Source: Actinoplanes campanulatus
GTDB taxonomy: Bacteria; Actinomycetota; Actinomycetes; Mycobacteriales; Micromonosporaceae
NCBI RefSeq assembly: GCF_014647795.1
Contig: NZ_BMPW01000011.1
Coordinates: 62,001 to 126,000, forward strand
Length of the DNA: 64,000 nt
Direction of reading: 5' to 3'
The translations under genes were made by a program, and so were the position numbers. The first letter of the stretch is position 1. Every line of letters starts with the position of its first letter. The notes beneath the pieces are model-generated. The model had not been told where the DNA came from. It saw nothing but the letters and a program-made list of their open reading frames with translations, and searched no databases. Below are positions 1 through 9,583 of this stretch, piece after piece.

Positions 1-896
1 AGATGGACGGCGCCATCCTGGTGGTCGCGGCGACCGACGGCCCGATGCCGCAGACCAAGGAGCACGTGCTCCTGGCCCGCCAGGTCGGCGTTCCGTACAT
101 CGTCGTCGCCCTGAACAAGAGCGACATGGTCGAGGACGAGGAGCTCCTGGAGCTCGTCGAGCTCGAGGTCCGCGAGCTGCTCAGCACCTACGAGTTCCCG
201 GGCGACGACCTGCCGGTCGTGCGCGTGTCGGCGCTCAAGGCGCTCGAGGGCGACCCGGAGTGGACCGGCAAGCTCATGGAGCTGATGAACGCGGTCGACA
301 CCGCGATCCCGCAGCCCGAGCGTGAGACCGAGAAGCCGTTCCTCATGCCGATCGAGGACGTCTTCACGATCACCGGCCGTGGCACCGTGGTGACCGGTCG
401 CGCCGAGCGTGGCATCCTCAAGCCGAACGAGGAGGTCGAGATCGTCGGTATCCGCGAGAAGTCGACCAAGACCGTCTGCACCGGCATCGAGATGTTCCGC
501 AAGCTGCTCGACGAGGCCCGCGCGGGTGAGAACGTCGGTCTGCTGCTCCGCGGCATCAAGCGCGAGGACGTCGAGCGCGGCATGGTCGTCGTGAAGCCGG
601 GCACCACGACTCCGCACACGGAGTTCGAGGGTCAGGTCTACATCCTCTCCAAGGAGGAGGGCGGCCGGCACACCCCGTTCTTCCAGAACTACCGCCCGCA
701 GTTCTACTTCCGTACCACGGACGTTACCGGCGTCGTCACGCTGCCCGAGGGCACCGAGATGGTCATGCCGGGCGACTCCACCTCGATGGCCGTGAAGCTG
801 ATCCAGCCGATCGCCATGGAGCAGGGCCTGAAGTTCGCGATCCGTGAGGGTGGCCGCACCGTCGGCGCCGGAACGGTCACGAAGATCATCAAGTGA
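1..896 (+). CDS. tuf: Elongation factor Tu, 5' end cut off by window start
   Basis: GTPase that delivers aminoacyl-tRNA to the ribosomal A site. The visible part (about 297 residues, reading frame from base 3) begins in the G domain just after the switch II region ([13 protein letters not shown]), shows the NKSD guanine-specificity motif, and continues through both beta-barrel domains to a normal C-terminus ending in TVTKIIK. The ATG at base 3 is an internal methionine, not the start; about 100 N-terminal residues including the P-loop lie upstream. It is the last gene of the str operon (rpsL-rpsG-fusA-tuf) by family synteny. A hairpin follows directly. Confidence 0.98.
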   Translation, partial: MDGAILVVAATDGPMPQTKEHVLLARQVGVPYIVVALNKSDMVEDEELLELVELEVRELLSTYEFPGDDLPVVRVSALKALEGDPEWTGKLMELMNAVDTAIPQPERETEKPFLMPIEDVFTITGRGTVVTGRAERGILKPNEEVEIVGIREKSTKTVCTGIEMFRKLLDEARAGENVGLLLRGIKREDVERGMVVVKPGTTTPHTEFEGQVYILSKEEGGRHTPFFQNYRPQFYFRTTDVTGVVTLPEGTEMVMPGDSTSMAVKLIQPIAMEQGLKFAIREGGRTVGAGTVTKIIK

Positions 897-900
897 TGCT

Positions 901-941
901 GAGGGTTGTTTGCGACACATTTTCCGTCGTGAGCAACCCTC
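901..941 (+). terminator. Hairpin terminator after tuf
   Basis: GAGGGTTG (901-908) pairs with CAACCCTC (934-941), and CGAC (913-916) pairs with GTCG (926-929) inside. There is no T-run after it, which is common in high-GC actinobacteria. It separates tuf from the S10 cluster. Confidence 0.7.
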
Positions 942-955
942 GCTGGTGACCCCGA

Positions 956-985
956 TTAGCAATGGCGGATTCAATCCGGCATACT
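956..985 (+). promoter_or_regulatory. Candidate promoter of the S10 operon
   Basis: TTAGCA (956-961) and CATACT (980-985) are separated by 18 bp, each matching 4 of 6 consensus bases of a SigA-type promoter. It lies after the tuf hairpin and before the structured rpsJ leader. A start near 992 would give a leader of about 260 nt. This is a pattern match only. Confidence 0.35.
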
Positions 986-1255
986 AGTCAGGTTGCGTCC
1001 GCGCGGGGTGGGTGCCTGCTTCGGTAGGGACCCACCCTCGCCGGGTGTCCGGGCGTGTTCCTCTGCCGCCCGCGGACACCTTAGATCCCCGTGATCGACT
1101 GAAGTGCTAGCACTTCGCGTGGGCTCCTTATGCCGAGGGGCGCGACACGCCCGACCGCGGGGGTCGGACAACGCAGGATCAACCGTCCTGCGGGCATGCG
1201 GAGGTCAACCCGCTTCCGCAGGTAGCGGCATCGAGAGAAGGAAACAGAAGCCACC

Positions 1256-1564
1256 ATGGCGGGACAGAAGATCCGCATCCGGCTCAAGGCCTATGACCAC
1301 GAGGTCGTCGACTCCTCGGCGCGGAAGATCGTCGAGACGGTGACGCGTACCGGGGCGCAGGTCGCGGGCCCGGTGCCGCTGCCCACGGAGATCAACCGTT
1401 TCTGCGTGATCCGTTCGCCGCACAAGTACAAGGACTCGCGCGAGCACTTCGAGATGCGCACGCACAAGCGTCTGATCGACATCATCGACCCGACTCCGAA
1501 GACGGTCGACTCGCTCATGCGCCTCGACCTGCCGGCTGGCGTCGACATCGAGATCAAGCTGTAG
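1256..1564 (+). CDS. rpsJ: 30S ribosomal protein S10
   Basis: First gene of the S10 cluster, 102 aa, the usual length. Starts [15 protein letters not shown], the conserved S10 N-terminus, and contains the [13 protein letters not shown] segment of the ribosome-bound loop. S10 sits in the 30S head and also acts as NusE in antitermination complexes. A GAAGGA ribosome-binding site lies upstream. Followed after 12 nt by rplC. Confidence 0.98.
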
Positions 1565-1576
1565 GGATCGCGACTA

Positions 1577-2227
1577 ATGGACAGGCAAGTTAAGGGGATC
1601 CTGGGCGCCAAGCTCGGCATGACCCAGGTCTGGGACAACAACAAGGTCGTCCCGGTGACCGTGGTTCAGGCCGGCCCGTGCGTCGTGACTCAGGTCCGCA
1701 CCGATGAGAAGGACGGCTACGCGGCTGTCCAGCTGGCGTACGGCGCCATCGACCCGCGCAAGGTGAACAAGCCGGAGAGCGGCCACTTCGAGAAGGCCGG
1801 CGTCTCGCCGCGTCGTCACGTCGTGGAGCTGCGTACGGTCGACGCCGGCGAGTACGAGCTCGGCCAGGAGGTCACCGTCGACGCGTTCGCGGTCGGCCAG
1901 CCGATCGACGTGACCGGCAAGACCAAGGGCAAGGGCTACGCCGGTGTCATGAAGCGGCACGGCTTCCACGGTCTGCGCGCGAGCCACGGTGTCGAGCGCA
2001 AGCACCGCTCCCCGGGTTCGATCGGCGCCTGCGCCACCCCGGGTCGTGTCTTCAAGGGCGTCAAGATGGCCGGTCGCATGGGTGGCAAGCGCTTCACCGT
2101 GCAGAACCTGGTCATCCAGGCCGTCGACACCGAGCGCAACCTGATCCTGGTCCGCGGCGCGGTGCCCGGTCCCAAGGGCGCGCTGATCCTGGTCCGTTCC
2201 GCGGCGAAGAAGGGCGGTGCCAAGTGA
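1577..2227 (+). CDS. rplC: 50S ribosomal protein L3
   Basis: Binds 23S rRNA near the peptidyl-transferase centre and starts 50S assembly. 216 aa, normal for the family, starting [17 protein letters not shown]. The central extension [18 protein letters not shown] and the GKRMAG-type loop ([13 protein letters not shown]) are intact. The stop overlaps the GTG start of rplD by 4 nt, which indicates coupled translation. Confidence 0.98.
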   Translation: MDRQVKGILGAKLGMTQVWDNNKVVPVTVVQAGPCVVTQVRTDEKDGYAAVQLAYGAIDPRKVNKPESGHFEKAGVSPRRHVVELRTVDAGEYELGQEVTVDAFAVGQPIDVTGKTKGKGYAGVMKRHGFHGLRASHGVERKHRSPGSIGACATPGRVFKGVKMAGRMGGKRFTVQNLVIQAVDTERNLILVRGAVPGPKGALILVRSAAKKGGAK

Positions 2228-2871
2228 GCTCGGTAGACGTTTTCAACGCTGAGGGCGCGAAGGCCGGCTCGGTCGAGCTTCCCGGCAACGTCTTCGGCGT
2301 GGAGCCGAACATCCCGCTGATGCACCAGGTCGTCGTGGCGCAGCTGGCCGCGGCCCGGCAGGGTACGCACAAGGCGAAGACGCGCGGTGAGGTCGCCGGC
2401 GGCGGCAAGAAGCCGTACAAGCAGAAGGGCACCGGCCGCGCCCGTCAGGGCTCGATCCGGGCGCCGCAGTTCACCGGTGGTGGCGTCGTGCACGGCCCCG
2501 TGCCGCGCGACTACAGCCAGCGGACCCCCAAGAAGATGAAGGCCGCCGCGCTGCGTGGCGCCCTCTCGGACCGGGCGAGCGAGAACCGCGTGCACGTGGT
2601 CGAGTCCTTCGTCACCGGCGAGAAGCCGTCGACGAAGACCGCGATCGCGACCCTGCGCAAGATCGCCCAGACCACCAAGGTGCTGGTCGTCCTGGACAGC
2701 CAGGACGAGCTGAACTGGGTGTCGCTGCGGAACGAGCCGACCGTTCACCTCATCGAGGCCGGCCAGCTCAACACCTACGACGTGCTGGTCGCCGACGAGG
2801 TGGTCTTCACGAAGGCCGCACTCGACGAGTTCCTGGGCGGGTCCGAGAAGTCCGAGGAGGGCGACAAGTGA
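2224..2871 (+). CDS. rplD: 50S ribosomal protein L4
   Basis: Lines the peptide exit tunnel. 215 aa, GTG start in a GTGA overlap with the rplC stop. The tunnel loop [18 protein letters not shown] is intact, and the C-terminus carries an acidic tail (SEKSEEGDK). Overlaps rplW by 4 nt. In E. coli L4 autoregulates the S10 operon; whether that applies to this leader is unknown. Confidence 0.98.
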   Translation: MSSVDVFNAEGAKAGSVELPGNVFGVEPNIPLMHQVVVAQLAAARQGTHKAKTRGEVAGGGKKPYKQKGTGRARQGSIRAPQFTGGGVVHGPVPRDYSQRTPKKMKAAALRGALSDRASENRVHVVESFVTGEKPSTKTAIATLRKIAQTTKVLVVLDSQDELNWVSLRNEPTVHLIEAGQLNTYDVLVADEVVFTKAALDEFLGGSEKSEEGDK

Positions 2872-3170
2872 GCACGATCGCCGACCCGCGCGACATCATC
2901 GTCGCCCCGGTGGTCTCCGAGAAGAGCTACAGCGTTCTCGACCAGAACTGGTACACGTTCGAGGTCCGCCCGGACGCGAACAAGACCCAGATCAAGATCG
3001 CGATTCAGCAGATCTTCAACGTCCGCGTGCTGACCGTGAACACGGCGAACCGCGAGGGCAAGCGCAAGCGCACCAAGTCCGGTTGGGGACAGCGCAAGGC
3101 GACCAAGCGCGCGATGGTGAAGCTGGCTGACGGTGACCGTATCGAGGCCTTCGGCGGCCCGGTCAGCTAA
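2868..3170 (+). CDS. rplW: 50S ribosomal protein L23
   Basis: Located at the tunnel exit, where it docks trigger factor and SRP. 100 aa, GTG start overlapping the rplD stop by 4 nt. Conserved segments [13 protein letters not shown] and [18 protein letters not shown] are present. The family is usually 95-100 aa, so it is full length. rplB follows after 14 nt. Confidence 0.98.
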   Translation: MSTIADPRDIIVAPVVSEKSYSVLDQNWYTFEVRPDANKTQIKIAIQQIFNVRVLTVNTANREGKRKRTKSGWGQRKATKRAMVKLADGDRIEAFGGPVS

Positions 3171-3184
3171 GGGGTTTGTGAATC

Positions 3185-4024
3185 ATGGCAATCCGTAAGT
3201 ACAAGCCGACCACGCCGGGCCGTCGTGGCTCCAGCGTCGCCGACTTCGCCGAGATCACCCGGTCCACGCCGGAGAAGTCTCTGCTGGTCCCGCTGCCCAA
3301 GAAGGGTGGCCGCAACGTCCACGGTCGCATCACCACGCGGCACCAGGGCGGTGGCCACAAGCGGCAGTACCGGCTGATCGACTTCAAGCGGAATGACAAG
3401 GACGGCGTGCCGGCCAAGGTCGCTCACATCGAGTACGACCCCAACCGCACCTCCCGCATCGCTCTGCTGCACTACGCCGACGGTGAGAAGCGCTACATCC
3501 TCGCGCCGAAGGACCTCAAGCAGGGCGACCGCGTCGAGTCGGGTGTGGGCGCGGACATCAAGCCGGGCAACAACCTGCCCCTGCGCAACATCCCGGTCGG
3601 TACGACGATCCACGGTGTGGAGCTTCGTCCCGGCGGTGGCGCCAAGCTGGCCCGTTCGGCCGGCGTCGGCATCCAGCTGCTCGGCCGTGAGGGTGTGTAC
3701 GCCACGCTGCGTATGCCCTCCGGCGAGATCCGTCGCGTCGACGTCCGCTGCCGCGCGACGATCGGCGAGATCGGCAACGCCGAGCAGTCGAACATCAACT
3801 GGGGTAAGGCCGGCCGTATGCGGTGGAAGGGCAAGCGCCCGACCGTCCGTGGTGTCGCCATGAACCCTGTCGACCACCCGCACGGTGGTGGTGAGGGTAA
3901 GACCTCCGGTGGTCGTCACCCGGTCAACCCGGCTGGTAAGCCGGAGGGCCGTACCCGCCGCAAGGGCCAGGAGAGCGACAAGCTGATCGTTCGCCGCCGC
4001 TACGCCACCCGCAAGCGCGGGTAA
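3185..4024 (+). CDS. rplB: 50S ribosomal protein L2
   Basis: Required for subunit association and peptidyl transfer. 279 aa, normal length, starting [15 protein letters not shown]. The highly conserved C-terminal segment [19 protein letters not shown], with the functionally important histidine, is intact. It is followed by rpsS after 12 nt in the standard order. Confidence 0.98.
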   Translation: MAIRKYKPTTPGRRGSSVADFAEITRSTPEKSLLVPLPKKGGRNVHGRITTRHQGGGHKRQYRLIDFKRNDKDGVPAKVAHIEYDPNRTSRIALLHYADGEKRYILAPKDLKQGDRVESGVGADIKPGNNLPLRNIPVGTTIHGVELRPGGGAKLARSAGVGIQLLGREGVYATLRMPSGEIRRVDVRCRATIGEIGNAEQSNINWGKAGRMRWKGKRPTVRGVAMNPVDHPHGGGEGKTSGGRHPVNPAGKPEGRTRRKGQESDKLIVRRRYATRKRG

Positions 4025-4036
4025 CGGGAGTTAAAG

Positions 4037-4318
4037 ATGCCTCGCAGCCTCAAAAAGGGCCCGTTCGTCGATGACCACCTGCTCAAGAAGGTGGAAGTCC
4101 AGAACGAGAAGAACTCGAAGAACGTCATCAAGACCTGGTCGCGGCGCTCGACGATCATCCCCGACATGCTCGGGCACACGATCGCTGTGCACGACGGGCG
4201 CAAGCACGTCCCGGTCTTCGTCACCGAGGCGATGGTCGGGCACAAGCTCGGCGAGTTCGCTCTGACCCGTACGTTCAAGGGTCACGAGAAGGACGACCGC
4301 AAGAGCCGTCGTCGCTAA
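4037..4318 (+). CDS. rpsS: 30S ribosomal protein S19
   Basis: Head protein of the 30S subunit that contacts A-site tRNA and bridges to the 50S. 93 aa, [19 protein letters not shown], and conserved [17 protein letters not shown]. Normal length. A 37-nt gap follows before rplV, with AGGAG near 4343 as its ribosome-binding site. Confidence 0.98.
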   Translation: MPRSLKKGPFVDDHLLKKVEVQNEKNSKNVIKTWSRRSTIIPDMLGHTIAVHDGRKHVPVFVTEAMVGHKLGEFALTRTFKGHEKDDRKSRRR

Positions 4319-4355
4319 GCAGATACACGGATCTGAGGAATTAGGAGCTACAGCG

Positions 4356-4799
4356 ATGCCAGTCAAGGGCGACGCTCCGGTGCTTCCGGGCGCGCGGGCG
4401 GTTGCGCGGCACGTGCGCATCTCGCCGAACAAGGCGCGCCGGGTGATCAACCTCGTTCGTGGTCTGCCCGCGAAGGAGGCGCTGGTCGTCCTGCAGTTCG
4501 CGCCGCAGGCCGCTAGCGAGCAGGTCTACAAGGTGCTTGCCAGCGCCGTCGCGAACGCGGAGAACAACGAGCGGCTCGACCCCGACGCCCTCCTCGTGAG
4601 CGAGGCGTTCGTCGACGAGGGCCCCACGCTCAAGCGGTTCCGTCCGCGGGCGCAGGGCCGGGCGTACCGGATCCGCAAGCGCACGTGTCACATCACCATC
4701 GCGGTCGAGGCGGTCCAGACGGCCCGCCCGGCGAAGAAGGCCGCAGCCAAGAAGGCTGCGCCGAAGGCCGAGTCCCAGAGCACGGAGGGTGCCGAGTAA
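4356..4799 (+). CDS. rplV: 50S ribosomal protein L22
   Basis: Lines the exit tunnel opposite L4. 147 aa: the conserved core ([20 protein letters not shown] and [17 protein letters not shown]) is followed by an Ala/Lys-rich tail of about 30 residues ([16 protein letters not shown]), longer than in E. coli (110 aa) but typical of actinobacteria. The TAA stop overlaps the rpsC ATG by one base (TAATG). Confidence 0.97.
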   Translation: MPVKGDAPVLPGARAVARHVRISPNKARRVINLVRGLPAKEALVVLQFAPQAASEQVYKVLASAVANAENNERLDPDALLVSEAFVDEGPTLKRFRPRAQGRAYRIRKRTCHITIAVEAVQTARPAKKAAAKKAAPKAESQSTEGAE

Positions 4800-5626
4800 T
4801 GGGTCAGAAGGTTCACCCCACCGGGTTCCGTCTCGGCATTTCCACCGACTGGCGAAGCCGCTGGTTCGCGGACAAGCTCTACAAGGACTACATCGGCGAG
4901 GACGTCAAGATCCGCCGCATGATGTCCCAGGGCCTCGAGCGTGCCGGCATCTCCAAGGTGGACATCGAGCGCACCCGGGACCGGGTCCGCGTCGACATCC
5001 ACACCGCCCGGCCGGGCATCGTCATCGGCCGTAAGGGTGCGGAGGCCGACAAGATCCGCGGGAAGCTCGAGAAGCTCACCGGCAAGCAGGTCCAGCTGAA
5101 CATCCTCGAGGTCAAGAGCCCCGAGTCGGATGCCCAGCTGGTCGCGCAGGGTGTCGCCGAGCAGCTGTCCTCCCGGGTCAGCTTCCGTCGGGCGATGCGC
5201 AAGGCGATGCAGTCGGCCATGAAGAACCCGATCTGCAAGGGCATCCGGGTGCAGGTCTCCGGCCGTCTCGGCGGCGCGGAGATGAGCCGCACGGAGTTCT
5301 ACCGTGAGGGTCGCGTTCCGCTGCACACGCTGCGGGCCAACATCGAGTACGGCTTCTTCGAGGCCCGTACCACGTTCGGCCGCATCGGCGTGAAGGTCTG
5401 GATCTACAAGGGCGACGCCGTTCCGGGTCGGGAGGTCGTCGCCGAGGCGCCGGCTCGCCCGCGCCGGGACCGTGCCGACCGCGCCGAGCGTCCGCGTCGT
5501 GGCCGTTCCGGTTCGTCCGGCACGACCGCGGGCGGCACCGAGGCCGGCCGGGCCGCGCAGGCCCAGGCGTCCGCCGACAACACCGCCGCTGCTCCGGCTG
5601 CGGCTGAAACGCAGCAGGAGGGCTGA
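4799..5626 (+). CDS. rpsC: 30S ribosomal protein S3
   Basis: mRNA-entry protein with helicase activity. 275 aa from the ATG at 4799, which overlaps the rplV stop by one base; the open frame extends 38 codons upstream into rplV but the start [13 protein letters not shown] is the family start. The KH domain motif [17 protein letters not shown] is around residues 78-95. The last 60 residues are an Ala/Arg-rich disordered tail, usual in actinobacteria. Confidence 0.97.
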   Translation: MGQKVHPTGFRLGISTDWRSRWFADKLYKDYIGEDVKIRRMMSQGLERAGISKVDIERTRDRVRVDIHTARPGIVIGRKGAEADKIRGKLEKLTGKQVQLNILEVKSPESDAQLVAQGVAEQLSSRVSFRRAMRKAMQSAMKNPICKGIRVQVSGRLGGAEMSRTEFYREGRVPLHTLRANIEYGFFEARTTFGRIGVKVWIYKGDAVPGREVVAEAPARPRRDRADRAERPRRGRSGSSGTTAGGTEAGRAAQAQASADNTAAAPAAAETQQEG

Positions 5627-5629
5627 GCC

Positions 5630-6055
5630 ATGCTGATGCCGCGTAAGCCCCCGAAGGGCTTCCGCAAGCCGCACCACCCGGACCGCAGTGGCGCGTCCAA
5701 GGGCGGCAACCGGGTCGTCTTCGGCGAGTTCGGTATCCAGGCGCTGGAGCCCGCGTACGTGACGAACCGGCAGATCGAGTCGGCGCGTATCGCGATGACC
5801 CGCCACATCAAGCGTGGTGGCAAGGTCTGGATCTCGATCTTCCCGGACCAGGCTCTGACCAAGAAGCCGGCCGAGACCCGGATGGGTTCCGGTAAGGGTT
5901 CTCCGGAGTGGTGGGTCGCGAACGTCAAGCCGGGACGGATCCTCTTCGAGATGTCCTTCCCGAACGAGACGATCGCGCGTGAGGCGATGCGCCGCGCGAT
6001 CCACAAGCTCCCGATGAAGTGCCGCATCGTGACGCGCGAAGTGGGTGAAAGCTGA
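5630..6055 (+). CDS. rplP: 50S ribosomal protein L16
   Basis: Helps to form the A-site tRNA binding region of the 50S. 141 aa, [19 protein letters not shown], with conserved [16 protein letters not shown] near residue 90. An AGGAGG-like site (cagcaggagggc) precedes it. The ATG at 5636 is a weaker alternative. The TGA stop overlaps the rpmC ATG (TGATG). Confidence 0.97.
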   Translation: MLMPRKPPKGFRKPHHPDRSGASKGGNRVVFGEFGIQALEPAYVTNRQIESARIAMTRHIKRGGKVWISIFPDQALTKKPAETRMGSGKGSPEWWVANVKPGRILFEMSFPNETIAREAMRRAIHKLPMKCRIVTREVGES

Positions 6056-6288
6056 TGGCAGCGGGCGTTAAGGCAGCCGAGCTCCGCGAGCTTCCTGAAG
6101 AGGAACTGGTCGCGAAGCTGCGGGAGGCCAAGGCGGAGCTGTTCAACCTTCGTGTGCAGCGTGCGACCGGGCAGCTCGACAATCACCGTCGACTGCAGGT
6201 CGTCCGCAAGGACATCGCGAAGATCTACACGATCATGCGTGAGCGCGAGCTTGGGCTCTCGGTCGCGCCGGATGAGGTGACGGCATGA
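6055..6288 (+). CDS. rpmC: 50S ribosomal protein L29
   Basis: Small two-helix protein at the tunnel exit. 77 aa, with the family signature [20 protein letters not shown]. One-base overlap with rplP upstream and ATGA overlap with rpsQ downstream, so the three are translationally coupled. Confidence 0.97.
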   Translation: MAAGVKAAELRELPEEELVAKLREAKAELFNLRVQRATGQLDNHRRLQVVRKDIAKIYTIMRERELGLSVAPDEVTA

Positions 6289-6560
6289 GTGAGAACACCA
6301 CCACCGCTCCGCGCGCTCAGCGCAAGGTGCGTGAGGGTCTCGTGGTCAGCGACAAGATGGACAAGACCGTCGTCGTCGAGGTCGAGGACCGCGTCAAGCA
6401 CGCGCTGTACGGCAAGGTCATCCGCCGTACCCGCAAGCTGAAGGTGCACGACGAGCAGAACTCGGCCGGCGTCGGCGACCGGGTTTCGATCATGGAGACT
6501 CGTCCGCTCTCCGCCACCAAGCGGTGGCGCATCGTGGAGATCCTCGAAAAGGCCAAGTGA
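6285..6560 (+). CDS. rpsQ: 30S ribosomal protein S17
   Basis: Primary 16S rRNA binding protein of the OB-fold class. 91 aa with a short disordered N-terminus, then [19 protein letters not shown] and the conserved KLKVHDE and [13 protein letters not shown] segments. It is the last gene before an intercistronic gap with two hairpins. Confidence 0.97.
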   Translation: MSENTTTAPRAQRKVREGLVVSDKMDKTVVVEVEDRVKHALYGKVIRRTRKLKVHDEQNSAGVGDRVSIMETRPLSATKRWRIVEILEKAK

Positions 6561-6563
6561 GTG

Positions 6564-6591
6564 CGCTGGGCCGGCTCCGGCCGGCCCAGCG
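6564..6591 (+). terminator. Strong hairpin between rpsQ and rplN
   Basis: CGCTGGGCCGG (6564-6574) pairs perfectly over 11 bp with CCGGCCCAGCG (6581-6591) around a 6-nt loop. No T-run follows. It starts 4 nt after the rpsQ stop and is a likely attenuator, processing site or partial terminator inside the ribosomal cluster. Confidence 0.6.
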
Positions 6592-6610
6592 GACCATCGT
6601 TCCGCCAAGC

Positions 6611-6629
6611 TTCGGGCCTGCGGCCCGGA
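6611..6629 (+). other. Second hairpin before rplN
   Basis: CGGGCC (6613-6618) pairs with GGCCCG (6622-6627) around a TGC loop, with weaker flanking pairs. It lies between the first hairpin and the rplN ribosome-binding site (TAGGAGA near 6643). Confidence 0.5.
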
Positions 6630-6654
6630 GAACTGGCAGACATAGGAGACAGAC

Positions 6655-7023
6655 GTGATCCAGCAGGAGTCGCGACTGCGCGTCGCCGACAACACGGGTG
6701 CCCGGGAGATCCTGTGCATCCGGGTGCTCGGTGGCTCCGGTCGCCGTTACGCGAGCATCGGCGACGTCATCGTGGCCACGGTCAAGGACGCCATCCCGGG
6801 TGCCGGTGTGAAGAAGGGTGACGTCGTCAAGGCGGTCGTCGTCCGCACCGCCAAGGAGAAGCGCCGTCCGGACGGCTCGTACATCCGTTTCGACGAGAAC
6901 GCCGCCGTCATCATCAAGGACGGCGGGGACCCCCGCGGTACCCGCATCTTCGGCCCGGTCGGGCGCGAGCTGCGCGACAAGCGGTTCATGAAGATCATCA
7001 GCCTGGCGCCGGAGGTGCTCTGA
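6655..7023 (+). CDS. rplN: 50S ribosomal protein L14
   Basis: Forms an intersubunit bridge. 122 aa, GTG start with AGGAGA 6 to 11 nt upstream. Begins [19 protein letters not shown] and contains the family signature region around [17 protein letters not shown]. The first gene after the hairpin pair, so it may be expressed somewhat independently of rpsQ. Confidence 0.97.
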   Translation: MIQQESRLRVADNTGAREILCIRVLGGSGRRYASIGDVIVATVKDAIPGAGVKKGDVVKAVVVRTAKEKRRPDGSYIRFDENAAVIIKDGGDPRGTRIFGPVGRELRDKRFMKIISLAPEVL

Positions 7024-7025
7024 CC

Positions 7026-7343
7026 GTGAAGATCAAGAAGGGCGACACGGTCGTCGTCATCGCCGGCAAGGACAAGGGCGCGAAGGGCAAGGTCATCGCG
7101 GCCTACCCGACGCGGGACAAGGTCCTGGTCGAGGGCGTCAACCGCGTCAAGAAGCACGAGCGCATCCGCACGAACCAGCGCGGTTCGAAGACCGGCGGCA
7201 TCGTCACTCAGGAAGCCCCGATCCACATCTCGAACGTGCAGGTGCTGGACGGAGACGGCAAGCCGACCCGGATCGGCTACAAGATTGACGAGAACGGCAA
7301 CAAGGTCCGGATCGCGCGTACGACCGGTAAGGAACTCTCATGA
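7026..7343 (+). CDS. rplX: 50S ribosomal protein L24
   Basis: Assembly-initiator protein with a KOW motif ([20 protein letters not shown], residues 4-23). 105 aa, GTG start two bases after the rplN stop. Overlaps rplE by 4 nt. Confidence 0.97.
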   Translation: MKIKKGDTVVVIAGKDKGAKGKVIAAYPTRDKVLVEGVNRVKKHERIRTNQRGSKTGGIVTQEAPIHISNVQVLDGDGKPTRIGYKIDENGNKVRIARTTGKELS

Positions 7344-7909
7344 CTGCCGCCACCGAGACCAAGACGCTGCCGCGCCTCAAGCAGAAGTACCGCTCCGAGG
7401 TTGCGCCGGCCATCAACGAGCAGTTCAAGTACGGCAACCCCATGCAGATCCCCGGCCTGGTCAAGGTCGTCGTGAACATGGGTGTCGGCGAGGCTGCCCG
7501 GGACTCCAAGCTGATCGACGGCGCGGTTCGTGACCTGACCACCATCACCGGCCAGAAGCCGCTGGTGCGCCGGGCGACCAAGTCCATCGCGCAGTTCAAG
7601 CTGCGTGAGGGCATGCCGATCGGCGCGAAGGTCACCCTTCGTGGCGACCGGATGTGGGAGTTCCTGGACCGGCTGCTGTCGATCGCGCTGCCGCGTATCC
7701 GCGACTTCCGCGGTCTCGACGGCCGGAAGCTGGACGGGCACGGTAACTACACCTTCGGTCTGACCGAGCAGTCGGTGTTCCACGAGATCGACCAGGACCG
7801 GATCGATCGGCCGCGGGGCATGGACATCACGGTGGTCACCACCGCCACGACCGACGACGAGGGCCGGGCGCTGCTCAAGCTCCTGGGCTTCCCGTTCAAG
7901 GAGAACTGA
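7340..7909 (+). CDS. rplE: 50S ribosomal protein L5
   Basis: Binds 5S rRNA and the P-site tRNA. 189 aa, ATGA overlap with rplX. Conserved segments [17 protein letters not shown]-type ([14 protein letters not shown]) and [21 protein letters not shown] are all present. Normal length. Confidence 0.97.
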   Translation: MTAATETKTLPRLKQKYRSEVAPAINEQFKYGNPMQIPGLVKVVVNMGVGEAARDSKLIDGAVRDLTTITGQKPLVRRATKSIAQFKLREGMPIGAKVTLRGDRMWEFLDRLLSIALPRIRDFRGLDGRKLDGHGNYTFGLTEQSVFHEIDQDRIDRPRGMDITVVTTATTDDEGRALLKLLGFPFKEN

Positions 7910-7911
7910 GC

Positions 7912-8097
7912 ATGGCGAAGAAGGCGCTGATCCTGAAGGCTGCCGCGAAGCCCAAGTTCGCTGTGCGTGCCTACACCCGCTGCCAGAAGTGCGGTCGCCC
8001 GCACTCGGTCTACCGCAAGTTCGGCCTGTGCCGGGTCTGCGTGCGGGACATGGCCCACCGCGGTGAGCTCCCCGGCGTGTCCAAGGCCTCCTGGTAA
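7912..8097 (+). CDS. rpsZ: 30S ribosomal protein S14, zinc-binding type
   Basis: 61 aa, the short zinc form of S14, with Cys24-X2-Cys27 and Cys40-X2-Cys43 forming the zinc site. Starts two bases after the rplE stop. Actinomycetes often also carry a longer zinc-free paralogue under Zur control elsewhere; none is in this window. Confidence 0.97.
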   Translation: MAKKALILKAAAKPKFAVRAYTRCQKCGRPHSVYRKFGLCRVCVRDMAHRGELPGVSKASW

Positions 8098-8108
8098 CTT
8101 CCGTCCTC

Positions 8109-8132
8109 CGGCCCGCCGTCCGCGGCGGGCCG
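8109..8132 (+). terminator. Hairpin between rpsZ and rpsH
   Basis: CGGCCCGCC (8109-8117) pairs with GGCGGGCCG (8124-8132), 9 bp with a 6-nt loop, directly after the rpsZ stop and without a T-run. It sits in a 119-nt gap and, like the rpsQ-rplN hairpin, may be an attenuator or RNA-processing element. Confidence 0.5.
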
Positions 8133-8216
8133 TCAGGCGGACCCGAATGTAATGCCGCTTCGCCGTAGGCCTGAGCCCGGCTCGGGAACCCCGGCGAGAA
8201 AGGTTGACGAATACCC

Positions 8217-8624
8217 ATGACGATGACGGACCCGATCGCAGACATGCTCACGCGTCTGCGTAACGCCAACCAGGCGTACCACGACAAGGTGACGATGCCC
8301 TACTCGAAGATCAAGGCGAACATCGCCGAGGTCCTCAAGGCTGAGGGTTACATCGCCTCGTGGACGTCTGAGGAGCCCGAGGAGGGCGCGGTCGGCAAGC
8401 GTCTGGTCGTTGAGCTCAAGTACGGCCAGAACCGCGAGCGCAGCCTCGCCGGCATCAAGCGCGTCTCGAAGCCGGGCCTGCGGGTTTACGCCAAGTCCGA
8501 CGAGCTGCCCCGCGTGCTCGGTGGCCTCGGTGTCGCGATCATTTCGACGTCCCAGGGACTGCTGACCGACAAGCAGGCCCGCAAGCGGAGCGTGGGCGGG
8601 GAAGTCCTCGCCTTCGTCTGGTAA
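8217..8624 (+). CDS. rpsH: 30S ribosomal protein S8
   Basis: Primary 16S rRNA binder; in E. coli it autoregulates the spc operon. 135 aa, [18 protein letters not shown], and the C-terminal signature [18 protein letters not shown]. The ATG at 8223 is a possible alternative start giving 133 aa. GAGAAAGG lies about 14 nt upstream. Confidence 0.97.
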   Translation: MTMTDPIADMLTRLRNANQAYHDKVTMPYSKIKANIAEVLKAEGYIASWTSEEPEEGAVGKRLVVELKYGQNRERSLAGIKRVSKPGLRVYAKSDELPRVLGGLGVAIISTSQGLLTDKQARKRSVGGEVLAFVW

Positions 8625-8638
8625 CTGGAGACTTAGAC

Positions 8639-9178
8639 ATGTCGCGAATCGGACGTAAGTCGATCCCGGTCCCGGCCGGCGTCGACGTCACCATCACGGG
8701 GCAGACCGTCAAGGTCAAGGGCCCCAAGGGCGAGCTCTCGCACACCGTCGCCGAGCCGATCACGGTCTCGCAGGACGGCGGCGAGCTGGTCGTCAACCGC
8801 CCCAACGACGAGCGCAAGGCCAAGGAACTGCACGGCCTCTCTCGTACCCTGGTCGCCAACATGATCATCGGCGTCACCGAGGGCTACAAGAAGACGCTCG
8901 AGATCAACGGCACCGGTTACCGCGTGACCGCCAAGGGCAAGGACCTCGAGTTCGCCCTGGGCTTCTCGCACCCGGTCCTGGTTCCGGCGCCGGCGGGCAT
9001 CACCTTCTCCGTCGAGAAGCCGACCCAGTTCACCGTCACTGGTATCGACAAGCAGCTGGTGGGCGAGGTCTCCGCGAACATTCGCAAGATCCGTCCGCCG
9101 GAGCCCTACAAGGGCAAGGGCGTCAAGTACCAGGGCGAGGTCATCCGCCGCAAGGCTGGAAAGGCAGGTAAGAAGTGA
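8639..9178 (+). CDS. rplF: 50S ribosomal protein L6
   Basis: Binds helix 97 of 23S rRNA near the factor-binding site. 179 aa, [15 protein letters not shown], two tandem L6 folds, and the signature [14 protein letters not shown] near the C-terminus. Overlaps rplR by 4 nt. Confidence 0.97.
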   Translation: MSRIGRKSIPVPAGVDVTITGQTVKVKGPKGELSHTVAEPITVSQDGGELVVNRPNDERKAKELHGLSRTLVANMIIGVTEGYKKTLEINGTGYRVTAKGKDLEFALGFSHPVLVPAPAGITFSVEKPTQFTVTGIDKQLVGEVSANIRKIRPPEPYKGKGVKYQGEVIRRKAGKAGKK

Positions 9179-9570
9179 CCGCCACGCTGCTCAAGCGCCG
9201 CAACGGCGGCGGCGTCGCCGCCAAGCGTGCCGTCGGCAAGGCGCGTCGGCACTTCCGGGTCCGCAAGAACGTCCGCGGCACCGCCGAGCGTCCCCGCCTG
9301 GTCGTCACCCGCTCCGCGCGGCACATCACCGCGCAGATCATCGACGACCTCAAGGGTCACACCCTGGCGTCGGCCTCCACCCTCGACGCTTCGATCCGGG
9401 GCACCGAGGGCGACAAGACCGCGCTGTCCGGCAAGGTCGGTGCGCTGCTCGCGGAGCGGGCCAAGGCCGCGGGGATTTCCAAGGTCGTCTTCGACCGGGG
9501 TGGCAACAAGTACGCGGGCCGCATCGCCAAGCTCGCGGACGCCGCTCGCGAAGCCGGACTCGAGTTCTAG
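9175..9570 (+). CDS. rplR: 50S ribosomal protein L18
   Basis: 5S rRNA-binding protein. 131 aa, GTG start in a GTGA overlap with the rplF stop. Conserved [18 protein letters not shown] and [19 protein letters not shown]. Followed by rpsE after 13 nt with an AGGAGG site. Confidence 0.97.
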   Translation: MTATLLKRRNGGGVAAKRAVGKARRHFRVRKNVRGTAERPRLVVTRSARHITAQIIDDLKGHTLASASTLDASIRGTEGDKTALSGKVGALLAERAKAAGISKVVFDRGGNKYAGRIAKLADAAREAGLEF

Positions 9571-9583
9571 GAGGGATTGACCA

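Larger units (their letters stand above)
897..1255 (+). other. Structured leader region of the S10 operon
   Basis: 359 bases without a gene. In order: the tuf hairpin, a candidate promoter, a hairpin GGGTGGGT/ACCCACCC (1006-1037), a second hairpin GGTGTCCG/CGGACACC (1044-1080), and a perfect 16-bp palindrome GAAGTGCTAGCACTTC (1101-1116). The rest up to the rpsJ ribosome-binding site (GAAGGA, near 1237) shows nothing I recognise. The structures suggest attenuation or a regulatory leader, but no known leader family is recognised. Confidence 0.5.

Noticed and set aside
3-5. ATG at base 3 as the start of EF-Tu
   Set aside because: It is an internal methionine in the G domain; the true start lies outside the window.
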